From assembly GCA_024516155.1 (NCBI GenBank), contig JAJJXM010000015.1:558001-622000 (forward strand): 64,000 bases of DNA, in the 5' to 3' direction. Position 1 is the stretch's first letter, and every line of letters starts with the position of its first letter. This stretch comes from Pyronema omphalodes. Its lineage: Eukaryota > Ascomycota > Pezizomycetes > Pezizales > Pyronemataceae. The notes below the pieces were generated by a model. That model was not told the DNA's origin and made no database searches. It saw only the letters and a list, made by a program, of their open reading frames with translations. The position numbers were made by a program, and so were the translations under genes. Of this stretch, positions 1-11,428 are shown in pieces.

Positions 1-639
1 TTTACCTATCCTCGATTTACTGCGGTTAGCAGCAGGTGTCAGTCCTAAGGTCGCCCAAATGGACTTGCTTAAGCTGTTTGTCACCTCGGAATCTTGGTCA
101 AAGGAGTTTCCCAACAACATCATGTTGGCCGTCAGAGCATTTGTAAACTTATTTCAGACCAAGGAGGGATGTAAATACATGAGTGACAGATACGAGGAGG
201 TTGTTTGAATCCTCCCCTGCCTTAAATTACGGATCTAACAAACAGCAGATTTTGAGCGCCGTCAGAAGCGCCACATCCGGCACATCCAACCGTAACCTCA
301 AGGTTGCAGAAGCAACCTTATTGCTCAAGTAAGCTATCCAATCCTTCCTCCAGTCTGGCACTAACATATCCAAGTTACTCCGTTCTTTTTGCCGCCGAGA
401 AATCAGGCGACAAGGCAATGTCCCTCCTTGAGCAAATCGTCTCAGTCGCCAACACTGAAATCGATGCAGAGACAATGTACCGCAATCTTGTCACTCTCGG
501 CACTCTCCTTACACTTGGTGGTGAGATAAAGCAGGCTGCTGCTTTGTATGAGATGCGGGCTGCACTTAAGAGCGCAGTTTCTCGTGTGAAGGACCCGCGG
601 TTCCCCCGATTGGTAGCTGAAATTGAGAAGCTTCTTTAG
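1..639 (+). CDS. DOA1: PLAA/Doa1-like ubiquitin-binding protein, C-terminal PUL domain (5' end outside window)
   Basis: Only the 3' end is present. The translation begins LPILDLLRLAAGVSPKVAQ and ends in EIEKLL, and reads as the PUL domain (PLAP/Ufd3/Lub1). In Doa1/PLAA this armadillo-like domain binds the C-terminus of Cdc48/p97 and works in ubiquitin homeostasis. Conserved blocks seen are NLFQTKEG, SNRNL, LNYSVLF and LVTLGTLL. Two introns are needed. Intron 1 runs from about 200/203 to 245/248; it removes an in-frame TGA at 206 and has a CTAAC branch at 235-239. Intron 2 is 329-374 (GTAAGC..CAAG, branch CTAAC at 361-365), and splicing across it restores LNYSV. The exact donor of intron 1 (GTTGTT at 200 or GTTTGA at 203) is unresolved. 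Without that intron there would be a one-base frameshift. The stop is at 637-639. Confidence 0.85.
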
Positions 640-999
640 ATGAAGGGATAGATGAACGAATGTTTGGCACATGGTATAATTATGGGTTTTTAGGATGCGG
701 AGTTTTACCAGTTTATAGCAAATGGAGTTTTGCACAGTTTTGTTTTCGCTACTTAAATTCTCCAAAATTTCTGTTGTGAAGCTGTAGAAAAAGAGTGACT
801 CCCGATGATTCCAACCCAACATCAAAAAATTAAGCTTTCGCCAAGCCGCGCGTCTCACGAAAAGAAAATGCTCGATGCACGTCAACCGCGCACAAACTGC
901 CCACCCGCCCCGCAACCCACCACGGGACCTTACGCGACGCTTCGTCTTCGGAGCCCCGAAACAACCCATACCTAATTCTCAAAGACTCCCGAATACATA
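640..999. other. Intergenic, PLAA 3' flank and RPC31 promoter
   Basis: 360 bp between two same-strand genes. The distal half, about 780-999, is C-rich on the plus strand, as expected of a fungal 5' leader. No further gene, RNA or repeat is seen. Confidence 0.5.
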
Positions 1000-1758
1000 A
1001 TGTCTAGAGGTGGACGTGGCGGAGGCTTCGGAGGCAGAGGTGGGAGACAAAATATTCCCGGCGTCTCTCAATTCGGTGACGACATCAAGCCTGACTACTC
1101 CGTCACTGAACTTTTCCCTGTATGCCCCTCCAAATTCTTACCCACGATACATCACAACTCTTCAATGAGGATTCACAGTGAAAGATAATTCTGTGGCAGT
1201 ATCAGTAGCTAATAAGAGGTCTAGCCAAACCCGCCTCCCGTACAATCCTCCCTCACTAAAGAAGAACGTGCTATGGTCTCTCGTTTCCGCAGTCACCGCG
1301 ACAAAATTCATACCGGTCCCTTCTACACAGTCCTTGCACCCAGAACCAAGGGTACCACTGAAGACCCCTTCAATAATATCTCAAGGTATTCGGAGAAATA
1401 TCAACGGAAACCTCGGAAAGCACCTAAACTCGACTCACGACCCTACGTCGTCGAATTTTTCCCGGAAGAACTACATGCTACGTTAGGAGTTGAAAAATCA
1501 GAGGATGGAAAGATTAGGAAGAAGACACTGGTGGTAACACAGTTGGATGAACTGTTGGATATGGTCGCGGAAGATGGCGCTGAAGATAAAGAGGAGGATA
1601 AGGAGGATAAGGAAGAGGAGGATAAAGGAGTGGAATCGGAACAGGATCCTGATCAGCTTACGGATGATGATGAGGGTGATTATAATGCCGAACAGTACTT
1701 CTCTGGTGGAGATGATATAAGTGATGTTGGCGATGATGATGATGGCGGTTTCTATTAA
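1000..1758 (+). CDS. RPC31: RNA polymerase III subunit RPC31 (RPC7) family
   Basis: Predicted 217 aa from two exons, 1000-1119 and 1225-1758. The intron (1120-1224) starts GTATGC, has a GCTAATAAG branch region and ends TCTAG; removing it joins TELFP to PNPPPVQSSLTKEERAM. Hallmarks of the Rpc31 family are visible: an RG-rich N-terminus (SRGGRGGGFGGRGGR), QFGDDIKPDYSVTELFP, VSRFRSHRDKIHTGPFYTVL, and a very acidic D/E-rich tail with the family motif DYNAEQYF. In yeast Rpc31 belongs to the Rpc31-Rpc34-Rpc82 subcomplex, which contacts TFIIIB during Pol III initiation. The start is the first ATG after a C-rich leader. The acidic stretch (about residues 140-217) is low complexity but typical. Identification is firm; symbol by family. 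Confidence 0.9.
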
Positions 1759-4025
1759 AAGTCTGCTTTTTTCTTTTTGCGAATGGAATTGGGAGTTCTT
1801 TTTTTGCTTTTTCTTTCTTTGTTTTCTTGCTCGTTTTTTTGGCTGGGGAATGCATTATGGGTTTACTATGGAAATGAAATTAGCTTTCTAGAGATTGAGA
1901 ATTCATGGAGGATAAGAACCCTAATATGAGAGTGCATTAACTTATGTACAATTGCTGCCTCATGGTTGGTGAGTATTCGGTGTTCACTGGTGAACCACCT
2001 GTAGATCAACAGAATATTGAAATCATTGCGGTTCTTAAGCTCCTCGGCGGATACAGCTTTGCATGGCGGTTAGCTTTATCGGTTGCTGGATGCCCGTTTA
2101 GAGCCCATGAAGCTGTTTGCACCCCGTGCAATTTGCAGACGGCAACAGCACATCCATAACTTCGGAAGTTATCTAGGGAATGTAAAGGATTAAGAACCAT
2201 ATGATGGCCGATTTCAACTATAATCATCCAAAGACATTCGGTGGTTCGTTGTAGGCATTCGTCTTGGCATTTCCTGCTGTATGGAAGAAAAAGCCCCGCG
2301 CGGTGATACAACATGACAGAACACCGGATCTACCTTGTGTCCAAATACGGGATCCTTCTCGAAGCAGTGTAGCTCTGGAAAATAAATTGGATCCCATTTA
2401 CCCCACTGTGGCGTACACATGTGCATTACATCGCCGGCAACTTTCTTTCAGAAGCGCCCGTTGCTGTCAAACCTCAGAGCTTGGATCACTAGCTTGATTC
2501 TCATCTTGGGCGGGAGGGATTGAGGTGATAAAATCGGGACAAAAGGAGCTCGGTGAGTCAAAATAAAGCTGCTGTGAATCGTGATCATTGAAGACTCATA
2601 GATGACATCAAACGTGCGTGTAGTTAAGGCTCCCGGGAAGCTTGTGAAATGTATTACTTCATGATGCTACCAGCTTACCGGCTAGTTTAACGGCTCCGTG
2701 AGCTGACATCACGAAACACAATGGGGAAAATCATCGTAGGAAAAATGTACAGCAGCTTGCACCGGGACCCTGCACTCTGGTTCAAGTGACATCATGACGA
2801 AAGCTCACTTGCAGCAAGAGGCTCGGCGGAAAGATCCGGTCGATCAAGCTTGTCTTGGGACCGGGTGAGACGGGTTGCGGGGACATCGTATTTCGGAGCT
2901 ATTGAGATACCTCGTGAGCTTATTTATCCCCGGTGGAGCAGAGCTACAAAGAGCTCTTTTGAGGTTGCACCTTCTCAGAACAATCGGTGCCTGAACAAAG
3001 AAAAATTGATCGTCCACGAATCAAGCCAGGCGGGGTCGGAGATGTCTGCCTCATCGAACAGCTGCAGGTATGAGATGCCTAGAGTAGATCAGATGAAAAG
3101 GTTTCCGTTTCCGAAAAACTTTTTTTTTTTTCGAGATCTGTCTTTTTCGGGAAAAGCAGGCATGCGACCAACGGATATCCAAGAGTAGAGCCGTCCTCCG
3201 CTTCGCACCAACAAAGCGGGCCATGCTCTCCAGCGGCAGCAAGCGCTGGCAACGGACAAAGCTTGCTCGCCAGATGGGGAGCTGTCTGCGGCTACCTAGA
3301 GAACAACACATCAGTTTGCTGCTTCTACGCTGCACTACCATCGAAATTTCGCCGCACCTCTCGGCAACTGCTCGTGCTCCATGTTGTGTTCCACCTTGTA
3401 ACCGGTAGCCAGGTAGCAGCAGCAGTGAAGGCTGGTGAGTGGCACACAGATGACGGCCCAGAAGTCGTTTCCGCTGCTCTATCTCCACGTCCCAGACTCT
3501 GCGGGAGGCGAAATAAGCGGGCGGCCCCAAAAATAATAATAAAATAGAAATAAAATAAAATGCAACGGCCAAATCCTGGTTTTACCCCAGGAAATTTCCT
3601 ATTCGGTTATCGTTTCTACTGCTTCTGTCATCGTCTGTCGGCTTCCTTCGCCCCCAGCTGCTTGGCTTGGCTGGTGCAGCGCCGCGACTCCCCTAACTTT
3701 ATCTCCCTGCTTCCTCCTTCCTTCCTTCTTCTCATTGTCTTCATCACCTCTCGTCCACACAGACAATTAATCGAGCCCACAATCAACACCTCCAGAAGTG
3801 CGTCTTCTACCACCCTCGTCAATACAAGAAAAGCCCTTGTCCCCTCTATTCAACAACAGCGAAACCCGGCAACCGCACTAAAAACGCTCCTTCAACGTCA
3901 TCACGACACCAGTGTTTTTCCGACAAACTACTTCATCCTCTTTCTATCTTAACCCTTCCTTTCGGAACAGTTAGAAAGTAGAATCTCTCAGGCAGAACTC
4001 CATTTTCAGGACCCCTTAATCACAA
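1759..4025. other. Gene-free intergenic region, with long pyrimidine-rich leader of the RRM gene
   Basis: Short open frames at 1944-2159, 2006-2314, 2850-3188 and 3051-3572 resemble nothing I recognise and lack convincing splice context. From about 3590 to 4025 the sequence becomes C/T-rich and probably forms the 5' UTR and promoter of the RNA-binding protein gene downstream. There is an A-T rich run near 3530-3560 and a T-run at 3120-3130. Confidence 0.45.
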
Positions 4026-4117
4026 GTAAGTTGTTACCCGTTTCTGTTGTGAGGTGGCCACTACTAGTCCGTGTGGAGCTTCAAAGGTCAACCACTAACT
4101 TGCTTCCCCCACCTTAG
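4026..4117 (+). other. 5' UTR intron of the two-RRM gene
   Basis: Donor GTAAGTTG at 4026, branch-like CACTAACT near 4091, and acceptor ACCTTAG at 4117, fourteen bases before the ATG at 4131. An upstream in-frame ATG at 4071 lies inside this intron, which supports choosing 4131 as the start codon. Confidence 0.6.
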
Positions 4118-4130
4118 GAAATCCATCACC

Positions 4131-5487
4131 ATGTCCGCCAACGCCGAAACCGTTTCCGCTACTGTTGAGAACACCGTTGAGAAAGCTCAGGCTGCTGCTT
4201 CTGCTACCGTCGAAGCTCTCACCGAAGCTGTTAAGAACACTTCGCTCAAGTCTGAGACTAAGGACACCTCCGAGGCTGATGCTGCCCACGCTGCCTCTGC
4301 TGCCGAAGGACGCAGACTTTATATCGGTAATCTCGCCTACTCTACCACCGATGAGCAGCTCAAGGAGTTTTTCAGCGGCTTTTCTATGTAAGTTCCACCG
4401 TCTAAGCTTAACTTTGGCTCAGTCTAACCTAGTTCAGTGAGTCCACCTCGATCCCCACTAATCCCCGCACTGGTCGTGCCGTCGGATATGCCTTCGTCGA
4501 CCTTACCACCAAGGAGGATGCCGACCGTGCCATCTCTGAGTTGAGCGGAAAGGAGGTACAAGAGAGGAAGGTTAGCGTTCAGCTTGCTCGCAAGCCCGGT
4601 TCCACCCACACTGCCAAGAAGGAGGCTCCCACCGAGGAGGCCCCCGCTGCCGAGGGAGAGAACCAGCAAGCAGGACAGAGCAAGCGTGGACGTGGAGGAA
4701 TCCGCGGACGTGGACGTGGACGTGCCGCCCGTGGAGGTGCCAAGGTATGCATCTAAACTGTCAGATCTTTGTGTTTGTAACTGACACTTTATCTAGCGTA
4801 ACTCCAACCGTGCTGAGGCTTCCGGAGACGAGAAGACTACCCCTACCAACGTTCCTGGTCAGGCTCTCCCTCTCGTTGAGTCTACCAACGTCAAGGCCGA
4901 GTCTTCCGATGCTGCTCAGGCTGATGCCAACGCTGCCGGATTCAAGGGCCAGGCCCAGAAGAAGAAGCGTGGTCCCCCCGAGAATGGAGTTCCCAGCTCC
5001 ACCAAGATTATGGTCGCCAACCTTCCTTACGAGTTGAGCGAGGAGAAGGTGAGATCTTCTGACCCCCAGCAGTTGACGCGTACTGACCTCTATACAGCTC
5101 AAGGAACTCTTTGCTGCCTACCAGCCCGAGTCTGCTAAGATTGCTCTCCGCCCCATCCCTCGCTACATGGTCCGCAAGCTTCAGGCTCGCGGTGAGCCTC
5201 GCAAGGGACGTGGATTCGGATTTGTTAACCTCAGCTCTGAGGATATGCAGAAGAAGGCCGTTGAGGAGATGAATGGAAAGGTCGTTGAGGGACGCGAGAT
5301 CGCCGTCAAGGTTGCCATCGATGTAAGTTTGCTTCTATATTTGATACCGCTGGACATAACTGACAAGTAATAGACTACCGACAGTGAAGACAAGGAGAAC
5401 GAGGATAAGGAGAAGACTGAGGAGGCTCAGACCAGCGTCAAGGCTGAGCCTGTTGCTGCTCCCACTCTCGCTACTACTACTGCTTAA
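4131..5487 (+). CDS. Two-RRM, RGG-containing RNA-binding protein
   Basis: Predicted 384 aa from five exons: 4131-4387, 4438-4744, 4797-5048, 5098-5322, 5374-5487. All introns are 49-52 nt, GT-AG and phase-consistent. The N-terminus is Ala/Thr/Glu-rich. RRM1 follows from about residue 61, with RNP2 RRLYIGNLAY and RNP1-like GRAVGYAFVDL. Next comes an RG-rich linker (RGRGGIRGRGRGRAARGG). RRM2 has STKIMVANLPYELSE and KGRGFGFVNL, and the tail is acidic. The RRM folds bind single-stranded RNA, and RGG linkers commonly add RNA or protein contacts; the specific target cannot be told from sequence. The long CT-rich leader and 5' UTR intron suggest strong, regulated expression (inference). No symbol is assigned because many fungal RRM proteins share this architecture. 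Confidence 0.88.
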
Positions 5488-6476
5488 GCGGTTCTAATGT
5501 GACGAACCGAGATGATTGTTACGACGAATGAAATTAGATGAGGCCGTGTTTACTGTTTTTGCTGGGTATTACTTATGAACCTGGTTCTTTCAATGGGTTG
5601 ATCTATGAGGAATGAAATAATTATGATGATACTCTTGATTGTCATATATTTCTTTTCTCGCCATGTGATGCCTTGGTTTGATGCCTTGTGGTTTTTTTTT
5701 TTTCTTTCTCTTTTTTTTTTGTTCGGTCAGGGTCAGTTTTCTTTCTTTTTAATTTGGGGAGTTTCTAGGAGGAAGTTATATGACGATGTAATTTGTTCTT
5801 GCATTTGTGGGAGGATATAGTATTTCTCGACTTCAGCTGCATATGTCTGGCGGAATAAAAGTAGCGCACGGTCTCATCCTTTTTTTCCGTTTGTTTGCAT
5901 TTCGAATGTTCTTTGTGCAATCAATACAACATATGTCACCTATTTTCCAAGTCTGCTGTCGTGTAAAGTGCCTATCGTAAAGTGAGGGCGTGTTGATGTC
6001 TACCACGGTAGGACCTGCACCGCCCGCCAAGTAATCCAGTAGAGGCAAGTCAACTCGACGTGATTATTTTGCTTTTGACATGTGAACCCATCATCTCGTG
6101 GATGGTTATTTCAACCCGAGAAACGTGGTATTGGTTTGAGCAGCAGAGCCCATCAGCGGTGGTACCTGAGCTGCCTATCAGCAGCTTTCACGATGACCGA
6201 AAGCTTGAACAGGGTCAAGGAGATAGTCCATTGGAAATCTTCCGCACACCACAAAGGATCTATTACCAGCCGGTTTTGTTAATATGGTTAATAGTAAATA
6301 CCAAGTTGAAGCATTCTTTCCGGTGAAGCAGAGAGCGGGAGCATAAAGAGATTTCATATCCCATATAGATTTCAAGATTTCATTATTCCGAACTATAGAC
6401 AAAGAAAACCAGGTATCTAATAACCAACAACATATCTAAGCATGATACCCATCCGATTCCACCCCCCGTCTAAACC
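5488..6476. other. Convergent intergenic region
   Basis: Lies between the 3' ends of the RRM gene (plus) and the SDR gene (minus). It contains T-rich stretches at 5690-5720 and 5870-5890. Short open frames at 5605-5820 and 6060-6326 have no recognisable similarity. Confidence 0.45.
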
Positions 6477-7517
6477 CTACAATTTACTCTTCATACCCTT
6501 AACACCCTGAACGACCTCATCCCCCAGCACGATTTCAGGATAAGGTTCATAAGTTCCCCCCGCCTTATGCCAACTCCCACCATCCACGACAAGTACCGCG
6601 CCATTAACAAAGCTGCCCGTATCAGCCAGTAAATAAACCGTCGCATCTGCAATCTCGGACGCCTTCCCAAACCTCTGCAGTGGCGTAGCCCTTCTAACAA
6701 CCTCAGACTGTTCCCGGTTCGCAAGACGTGCCATACCCTCAGTACCAGCTATGGGACCTGGCGCTATAACGTTGGAGGTTATGCCGAAGGGACCGAGTTC
6801 TACGGCTAGAGATTGCGAGAGGGCGTCGATGGCTGCTTTTGCTGCGCTCACGTGAGATTGGTAGGGTGTGCCGGTGTAGTGGAGGGTTGCGGAGATGAAG
6901 ATGATGCGACCTCGACTGGCTTTGAGATGGCGGAGACTGGCTTTTACCGCGTGGAAGGATCCCAGGATGTCGATGTCGAGTACGGATTTGAAGGCGTTGC
7001 TGGAGAGCTGGGATATGGTTGCGAGGAAGTTGCCGGCTGCTCCGCAGCTGGGGGTCGGTTAGTAGCAATTCTCATGGTTAAGATCCTGAAATTCCCCGAA
7101 CTCCCCAGGTTTCCCAATTTCCCCAGCTCCCCAGCTACCCAAGCTCCCCAGATTCCCCAAGCCCTCCAAGCTCCCCAAGTTCCCCAGTTCCCCCCACCCA
7201 AAGGCAACTCACATTAAATAATCCAATCTCCCCAATTCCTGAACCGTCCTCTTGACGGCATTTTCCATAGCCGTATAATCCCTAACATCCGCCGCAATAC
7301 CAATAACCTTTGCACCCTGTCTCAGGGCCTGAATCTCCGCTGCAACTTTTTGAGTTACATCTTGACGACGTCCGGTGATTACTGCATTGCAGCCGAGCTT
7401 TACGAGGGCTGCTACTTGTACTGAGCAGATGGAACCGGCGCCGCCTGTGCAGAGGACTACTTTGTTGAGGAATAGGTTGGGAGCCCAGGAGGGGGAGTGG
7501 GTGTGGGAGAAGTCCAT
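6477..7517 (-). CDS. SPS19: Peroxisomal 2,4-dienoyl-CoA reductase (SDR family), PTS1 -SKL
   Basis: Predicted 291 aa from exons 7213-7517 and 6477-7047. The 165-nt intron (7048-7212, GTGAGT..CCCAG) joins GRLDYLI to CGAAGNFL. It reduces 2,4-dienoyl-CoA with NADPH so that unsaturated fatty acids can enter beta-oxidation. The Rossmann glycine motif is near residues 24-30 (CTGGAGSI), ITGRR marks NADP binding, and (C/N)GAAGNFL is characteristic of the dienoyl-CoA reductase branch. SHVSAAKAAIDALSQSL carries the active-site Lys without the classical SDR Tyr, as expected for this family. DGG near the C-terminus completes the fold. The last three residues, SKL, are a canonical peroxisomal PTS1 signal. 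The intron is filled with a 9-bp-type minisatellite (see separate entry). The start is the ATG at 7517, and the length matches the family. Confidence 0.9.
7085..7198. repeat. Degenerate 9-bp minisatellite inside the SDR intron
   Basis: Imperfect tandem copies of a unit like CCCCAGCTC / CCCCAAGTT fill most of the intron on the plus strand. Read on the minus strand it is TGGGGAACT-like, the same motif as the long 9-bp array at 62.7 kb. The unit keeps the splice sites clear. Confidence 0.75.
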
Positions 7518-8358
7518 GTTGAGCGGCGGGTGGGAGGGGATAGGAGGTAGTTGATTGTGAGCTGGGTTTGGTAAGGATTGTTGAGGGGGTGAGGGTTGAT
7601 ATTTGGAGTTGCTGTAGAATTGCTGTGGTAGAGCTGATGTGGGAGCTTAAGGTAAAGTATACCTATAGCTGAGCCTGAGGTACATAGTAAGCTTATGCTG
7701 GCCTGTTATCGGTAAAGCTCGCGTTGCTTTATCCGATCTTTGATGTGACACGTGCCTCGGTAAAGGCTCGCGTGTTATGGATCGAGTCAGCTTCATCATC
7801 AGTATATCGTTTGTGATACGATATTATAAGCGATCAGGAACCTAGGAACCTAGGAACCCATTAAATTGGGGTGAGATATGACTGGGGAAGTTTATCCGAT
7901 ACATAGACGAGAGAGAAGGTTATTTTAAACGGCATGAAGTCGATCGCCTAGAGTTTTCGATACTGTACATATGATAAATCACAGGAGATACAAGCTAAAA
8001 GGTGGGGTTGGCTTGGGCCGAAACAGCTCCATACCATACCATACCATACCATACCAACAAGCTGTGTGTCGTCATCACACCCCACCCAAAAAGGACTCAA
8101 GGAAAGCTGCTTGCTTGTTGGCTTGTTGGCTGGCTTCATCTCGCTACCGAACTTCTTGGTTCTTCATCGTTGCTGGCCGATTTTCGCTTCGTTTCTCTTT
8201 GCTTCGCTGCTCTTCACTTCGCCTCGAGATTCGAAATTTGATCTTTGATACACGTCGTTTCGCTGCGCTTCGCTATACTTCGCTTTACTTCGCTTTACTT
8301 CGCTTTGCCCCGTTTCAATACATAATCGAACTTTCTTTATATCTATCTCTGTCTCATC
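7518..8358. other. Divergent promoter region between SDR and Atg33-like genes
   Basis: 841 bp shared by two divergent genes. It contains a CATAC microsatellite at about 8029-8056. From 8160 to 8350 there is a leader made of repeated CTTCGCT/ACTTCGCTTT words. It also contains a short GGAACCTA duplication near 7838-7858. No gene is seen. Confidence 0.5.
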
Positions 8359-9049
8359 ATGGATAAAACTATTGTTGCCCTCAAAATTGGTGGAACGGCT
8401 TGCTTGGGAATCCTCACGGGAGTGCATCTCAACTTTTCCACGCAGACACTGAAGGCTATTTTGTCATTGGGTTCACCGAGTAGGTTATTTCTCTGTTTTT
8501 CTGCAGTTCAATTGTTTGTCTGGGGATATCCTTGGGGCGTTCGGAGCTCTTCGGCGAAGCGGGATACAGTACATTGAATTGGTTGAGCCTTTTGCGCCTT
8601 TGATATTTCCTGAATGATCTTCAGAAACAAGTCACTGACAAGCTTTTGTTCCTACAGCCCAAGCTCAAAAAGCTTTCTCTGTTGCGCTCGGCCTTCTTCG
8701 TAGCAGCGCTCGTCCCCTTGAGCTTATCGCTACTACTTCCCTCGCAACTGCCTGGTTCCTTTCTCCAAGAACTGGAAAGCATCCTTACTTGTGGTTCGCC
8801 AGTGCGCCCGTGCTCATTAGTATCGCACTTGAGCGGCTACGGCTATCTGGGGTGGAGTATGGCATCACATCTACACAGACGATGAAACTACAGGGAGGAA
8901 GCGCTGGAGGAGAGGTTGATGAGGAGGTGAATGGTGAGGTGATTAAGGATGGGATTGATCAATACCAACATTGGGTACTTATTCGTGGAGGAATTATTGG
9001 AAGTGGGTTTTTGATGAGTCTTGTCGGATTGTATGGAGACCATAAATAA
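8359..9049 (+). CDS. ATG33: Atg33-like mitochondrial membrane protein (probable)
   Basis: Predicted 170 aa from exons 8359-8479 and 8658-9049. The 178-nt intron (GTAGGT..CTACAG) has a CACTGAC branch region. The protein opens with IVALKIGGTACLGILTGVHL, a hydrophobic segment. A second lies around ELIATTSLATAWFLSP, followed by RTGKHPYLWFASAPVLISIAL and a C-terminal segment HWVLIRGGIIGSGFLMSLVG. The pattern LGxLTGxxL..S..TL...L...SP and the HPYL block resemble fungal Atg33 proteins, which in yeast sit in the outer mitochondrial membrane and promote mitophagy. The acidic linker (about residues 125-145) is variable in the family. Alternative: an uncharacterised DUF1772-like four-helix membrane protein. 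The start is the first ATG after the leader, which has few ATGs. Confidence 0.62.
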
Positions 9050-9363
9050 TGGTGGTGATGAAGATATTTGTATGATAATGAAACTTTTTATGATTATTCC
9101 CCGCTTGTATGTAGATATCGACCGGGTTTTTGGAAAGGCACTTGAGCGATGATCTGAACCGTGGCAAGGAAGGGCTGCGCATGTTCTACGGCGATTCGAT
9201 TCGCGCCAAAGCTCCACAGGTCAAGGGCATGCGAGCAGCGAGGGCAACGCAACTCCTTTCGTAGTTTCCCAAACCACCGACTCGTCATACTACCACCACA
9301 GCTCATTTTCTTCCCGAAGTCTACCTTCATTCTTTGCTCTGCAACTCTAAACAAATCAACATC
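9050..9363. other. Intergenic, promoter of ArfGAP gene
   Basis: 314 bp between same-strand genes. No feature is recognised beyond a pyrimidine-rich stretch just upstream of the start at 9364. Confidence 0.45.
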
Positions 9364-10675
9364 ATGAGTAAGAGCTGGGAAATCGATCCGGACACGCGCC
9401 GGAAGGTACTTAAAACACCTCCGTTCTTTTCCCTGTCCCCCTGAAAGAGCAACGTGACTGACCCGCGCCGAAAGCTCCTCGAGATTCAAAAACGCGATGG
9501 AAACAATCTCTGCGCTGACTGTGCAGCTCCTGTTCCTCAATGGGCTTCTCCAAAGTTCGGGGCAAGTTTTGGCTGCCCAGTTTTACAGTGAAGGTCTAAC
9601 TGGAATAGATCTTTATCTGCTTGAGCTGTGCTGGAGTTCATCGGTACCTCTCTCCCTCCCGGGCGCACGAGCCACCTTCCACCACTTCCCCACCCAGTTA
9701 TACTTTACTATATACCACCACGATTTCCTACAATTTTCCACAGCTTATTGCGCCTCACGATGCTTTGCAACAGCTAGCTAATAACCCTCCAGTGGCCTAG
9801 GTGTCCACATCTCCTTCGTCCGTTCCGTGACCATGGACAGCTTCAAGAACGAAGAAATCCAGCGCATGGAAAAAGGCGGCAACAACAAGCTCAAAGAATG
9901 GTTCGAGTCGCAACCCGAGTTCTACGAGGGCATGACTATTAGCGAGCGGTACTCCTCCGACTTTGCCGAGGACTACAAAGAGAAGGTATCTTCAGCTCTT
10001 CGCATATTGTAGGTGGTTACTAACACCGCATAGCTCACTGCCGACGTCGAAGGGCGTCCCTGGGTGAAATCCGAACGTCCCAAAAAACCCGTTCAACCCC
10101 CTTCTCAACGCCCCATTTCCGCCAACCCAGAAATGTCCCAAAAAGAGCGCAACGAAGCCTACTTCCAACGTCTGGGAAACGCCAACGAATCCCGACCCGA
10201 CCACCTACCTCCCAGCCAGGGAGGAAAATACGGAGGCTTCGGATCTACTCCCGCTCCTTCATCCCAGAGTAACGGAATGGGCCTTGAAGATATCGCCGCG
10301 GACCCAATAGGAGCATTAACAAAAGGCTGGGGATTCTTCACCAGCACCGCTACTCGTGCTGCACAAATTGCAAATGAACAAGTGATTAAACCCACTGCAC
10401 AGAAACTTGCAGAGGCGGAGATTACAAAGACTGCTACCCAGCAGCTACAGGGTGTTGCTAAGACTGGGTATGAAGGATTCTCGAGGTTCGTAGAGGGTGC
10501 TCCCTCTGGATCTTCTACTGGTACTGGTGCCGCTAAGAAAGGTCCTGACCCGGAACATGAGGACTTTTGGGAGAGCTTTGGTCAACCCGCTATTCCGCCT
10601 AAGCCTAGTGCTATCGGTACTAGTGCTATGAAGAAACCTACCGGTAATGCTCAGGGTTGGGATGGAAAGTACTAG
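9364..10675 (+). CDS. GCS1: ARF GTPase-activating protein, Gcs1/ArfGAP1 type
   Basis: Predicted 332 aa from five exons: 9364-9405, 9475-9561, 9609-9643, 9793-9985, 10034-10675. The ArfGAP zinc finger is complete only after splicing: C27-x2-C30-x16-C47-x2-C50, followed by AGVHRGLGVHISFVRS with the arginine finger near R55. It stimulates GTP hydrolysis by Arf1 on Golgi COPI vesicles. The C-terminal half is Pro/Ser/Thr-rich with a short amphipathic-looking region (DPIGALTKGWGFF; TQQLQGVAKTGYEGFSRF), as in Gcs1 lipid-packing sensors. Intron 2 (9562-9608) has a GC donor (GCAAGT) rather than GT, with a CTAAC branch. Intron 3 (9644-9792) must end at CTCCAG to give HRGLGVH; the nearer downstream CTAG would lose GL. 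The family call is firm; Gcs1 over Glo3/Age types is supported by MSKSWEIDPDTRRK at the N-terminus. Confidence 0.9.
9562..9608 (+). other. GC-AG intron in the ArfGAP gene
   Basis: 47 nt beginning GCAAGT and ending GGAATAG, with the branch TCTAAC at 9595-9600. It is phase 0 between KFG and IFICLSC. No nearby GT donor restores the invariant zinc-finger spacing. Confidence 0.85.
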
Positions 10676-11377
10676 GAGTATTTGATATCTAGAGCAAGAG
10701 GAAAATAGACGGGCGAGCGAGTGAGCAAGTGAGCGAGCGAACGGAGTGAGTGAGGTGATAACGGCTAGAGGAGGAAAGCCATTCCAACCCCAGCTCAACC
10801 CAACTGAAAGATAGATCATGAATCCTATCCAGGAAAAACGTATCGTATGATGAAACGTAAGTATAAACTACAGTTACTTTGCATGATATTAAGAGGAAGA
10901 CTTTTGTTGTTTTTGTTTTTTTTTTCTGTTTTTTTTTCTCTGTTTTTTTGTCTTTTTTTTTTGTTTTTGTTTTCTAGCGCAATATAAATTAAAGTGATAA
11001 TTCATGTGGATATAAACGGGGTTTGTAGGTTGGGGGCGGTGGGTGGTGGATGGGCTACGGCGGGTGGAGGTAGAGCCTTGGGTAGTAGAAGTAGCAGTAG
11101 CAGTAGGAGGTGGAGGAAGAGAGAGAGGGGACAAACCCGGCTTAGATTCAAGATCTGAAAAAAAAAAATATCGCAAAGTAATGTTTATGAAGAATTTTAT
11201 AAATGGGATTTTTTTATCTTATAAGTTTGAAGTTTTAAAGTTGGAGATATATGAGGTTGAAGATATGGCTTAGAAAGAAAAATAAAAATAAAAAGATATA
11301 GATGTTTAATGGGAATTATGTGTGCTGTGCTTTTTGATATGTTTTGGTGGTGTTGTGGTGGTGGTGTGGTGTTGTGG

Positions 11378-11428
11378 TGTGGATTGGTGTGGATTGGTGT
11401 GGATTGGTGTGGATTGGTGTGGATTGGT
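11378..11428. repeat. Decamer tandem repeat (GTGTGGATTG)n
   Basis: Five near-perfect copies of a 10-bp unit, seen directly. Confidence 0.85.
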
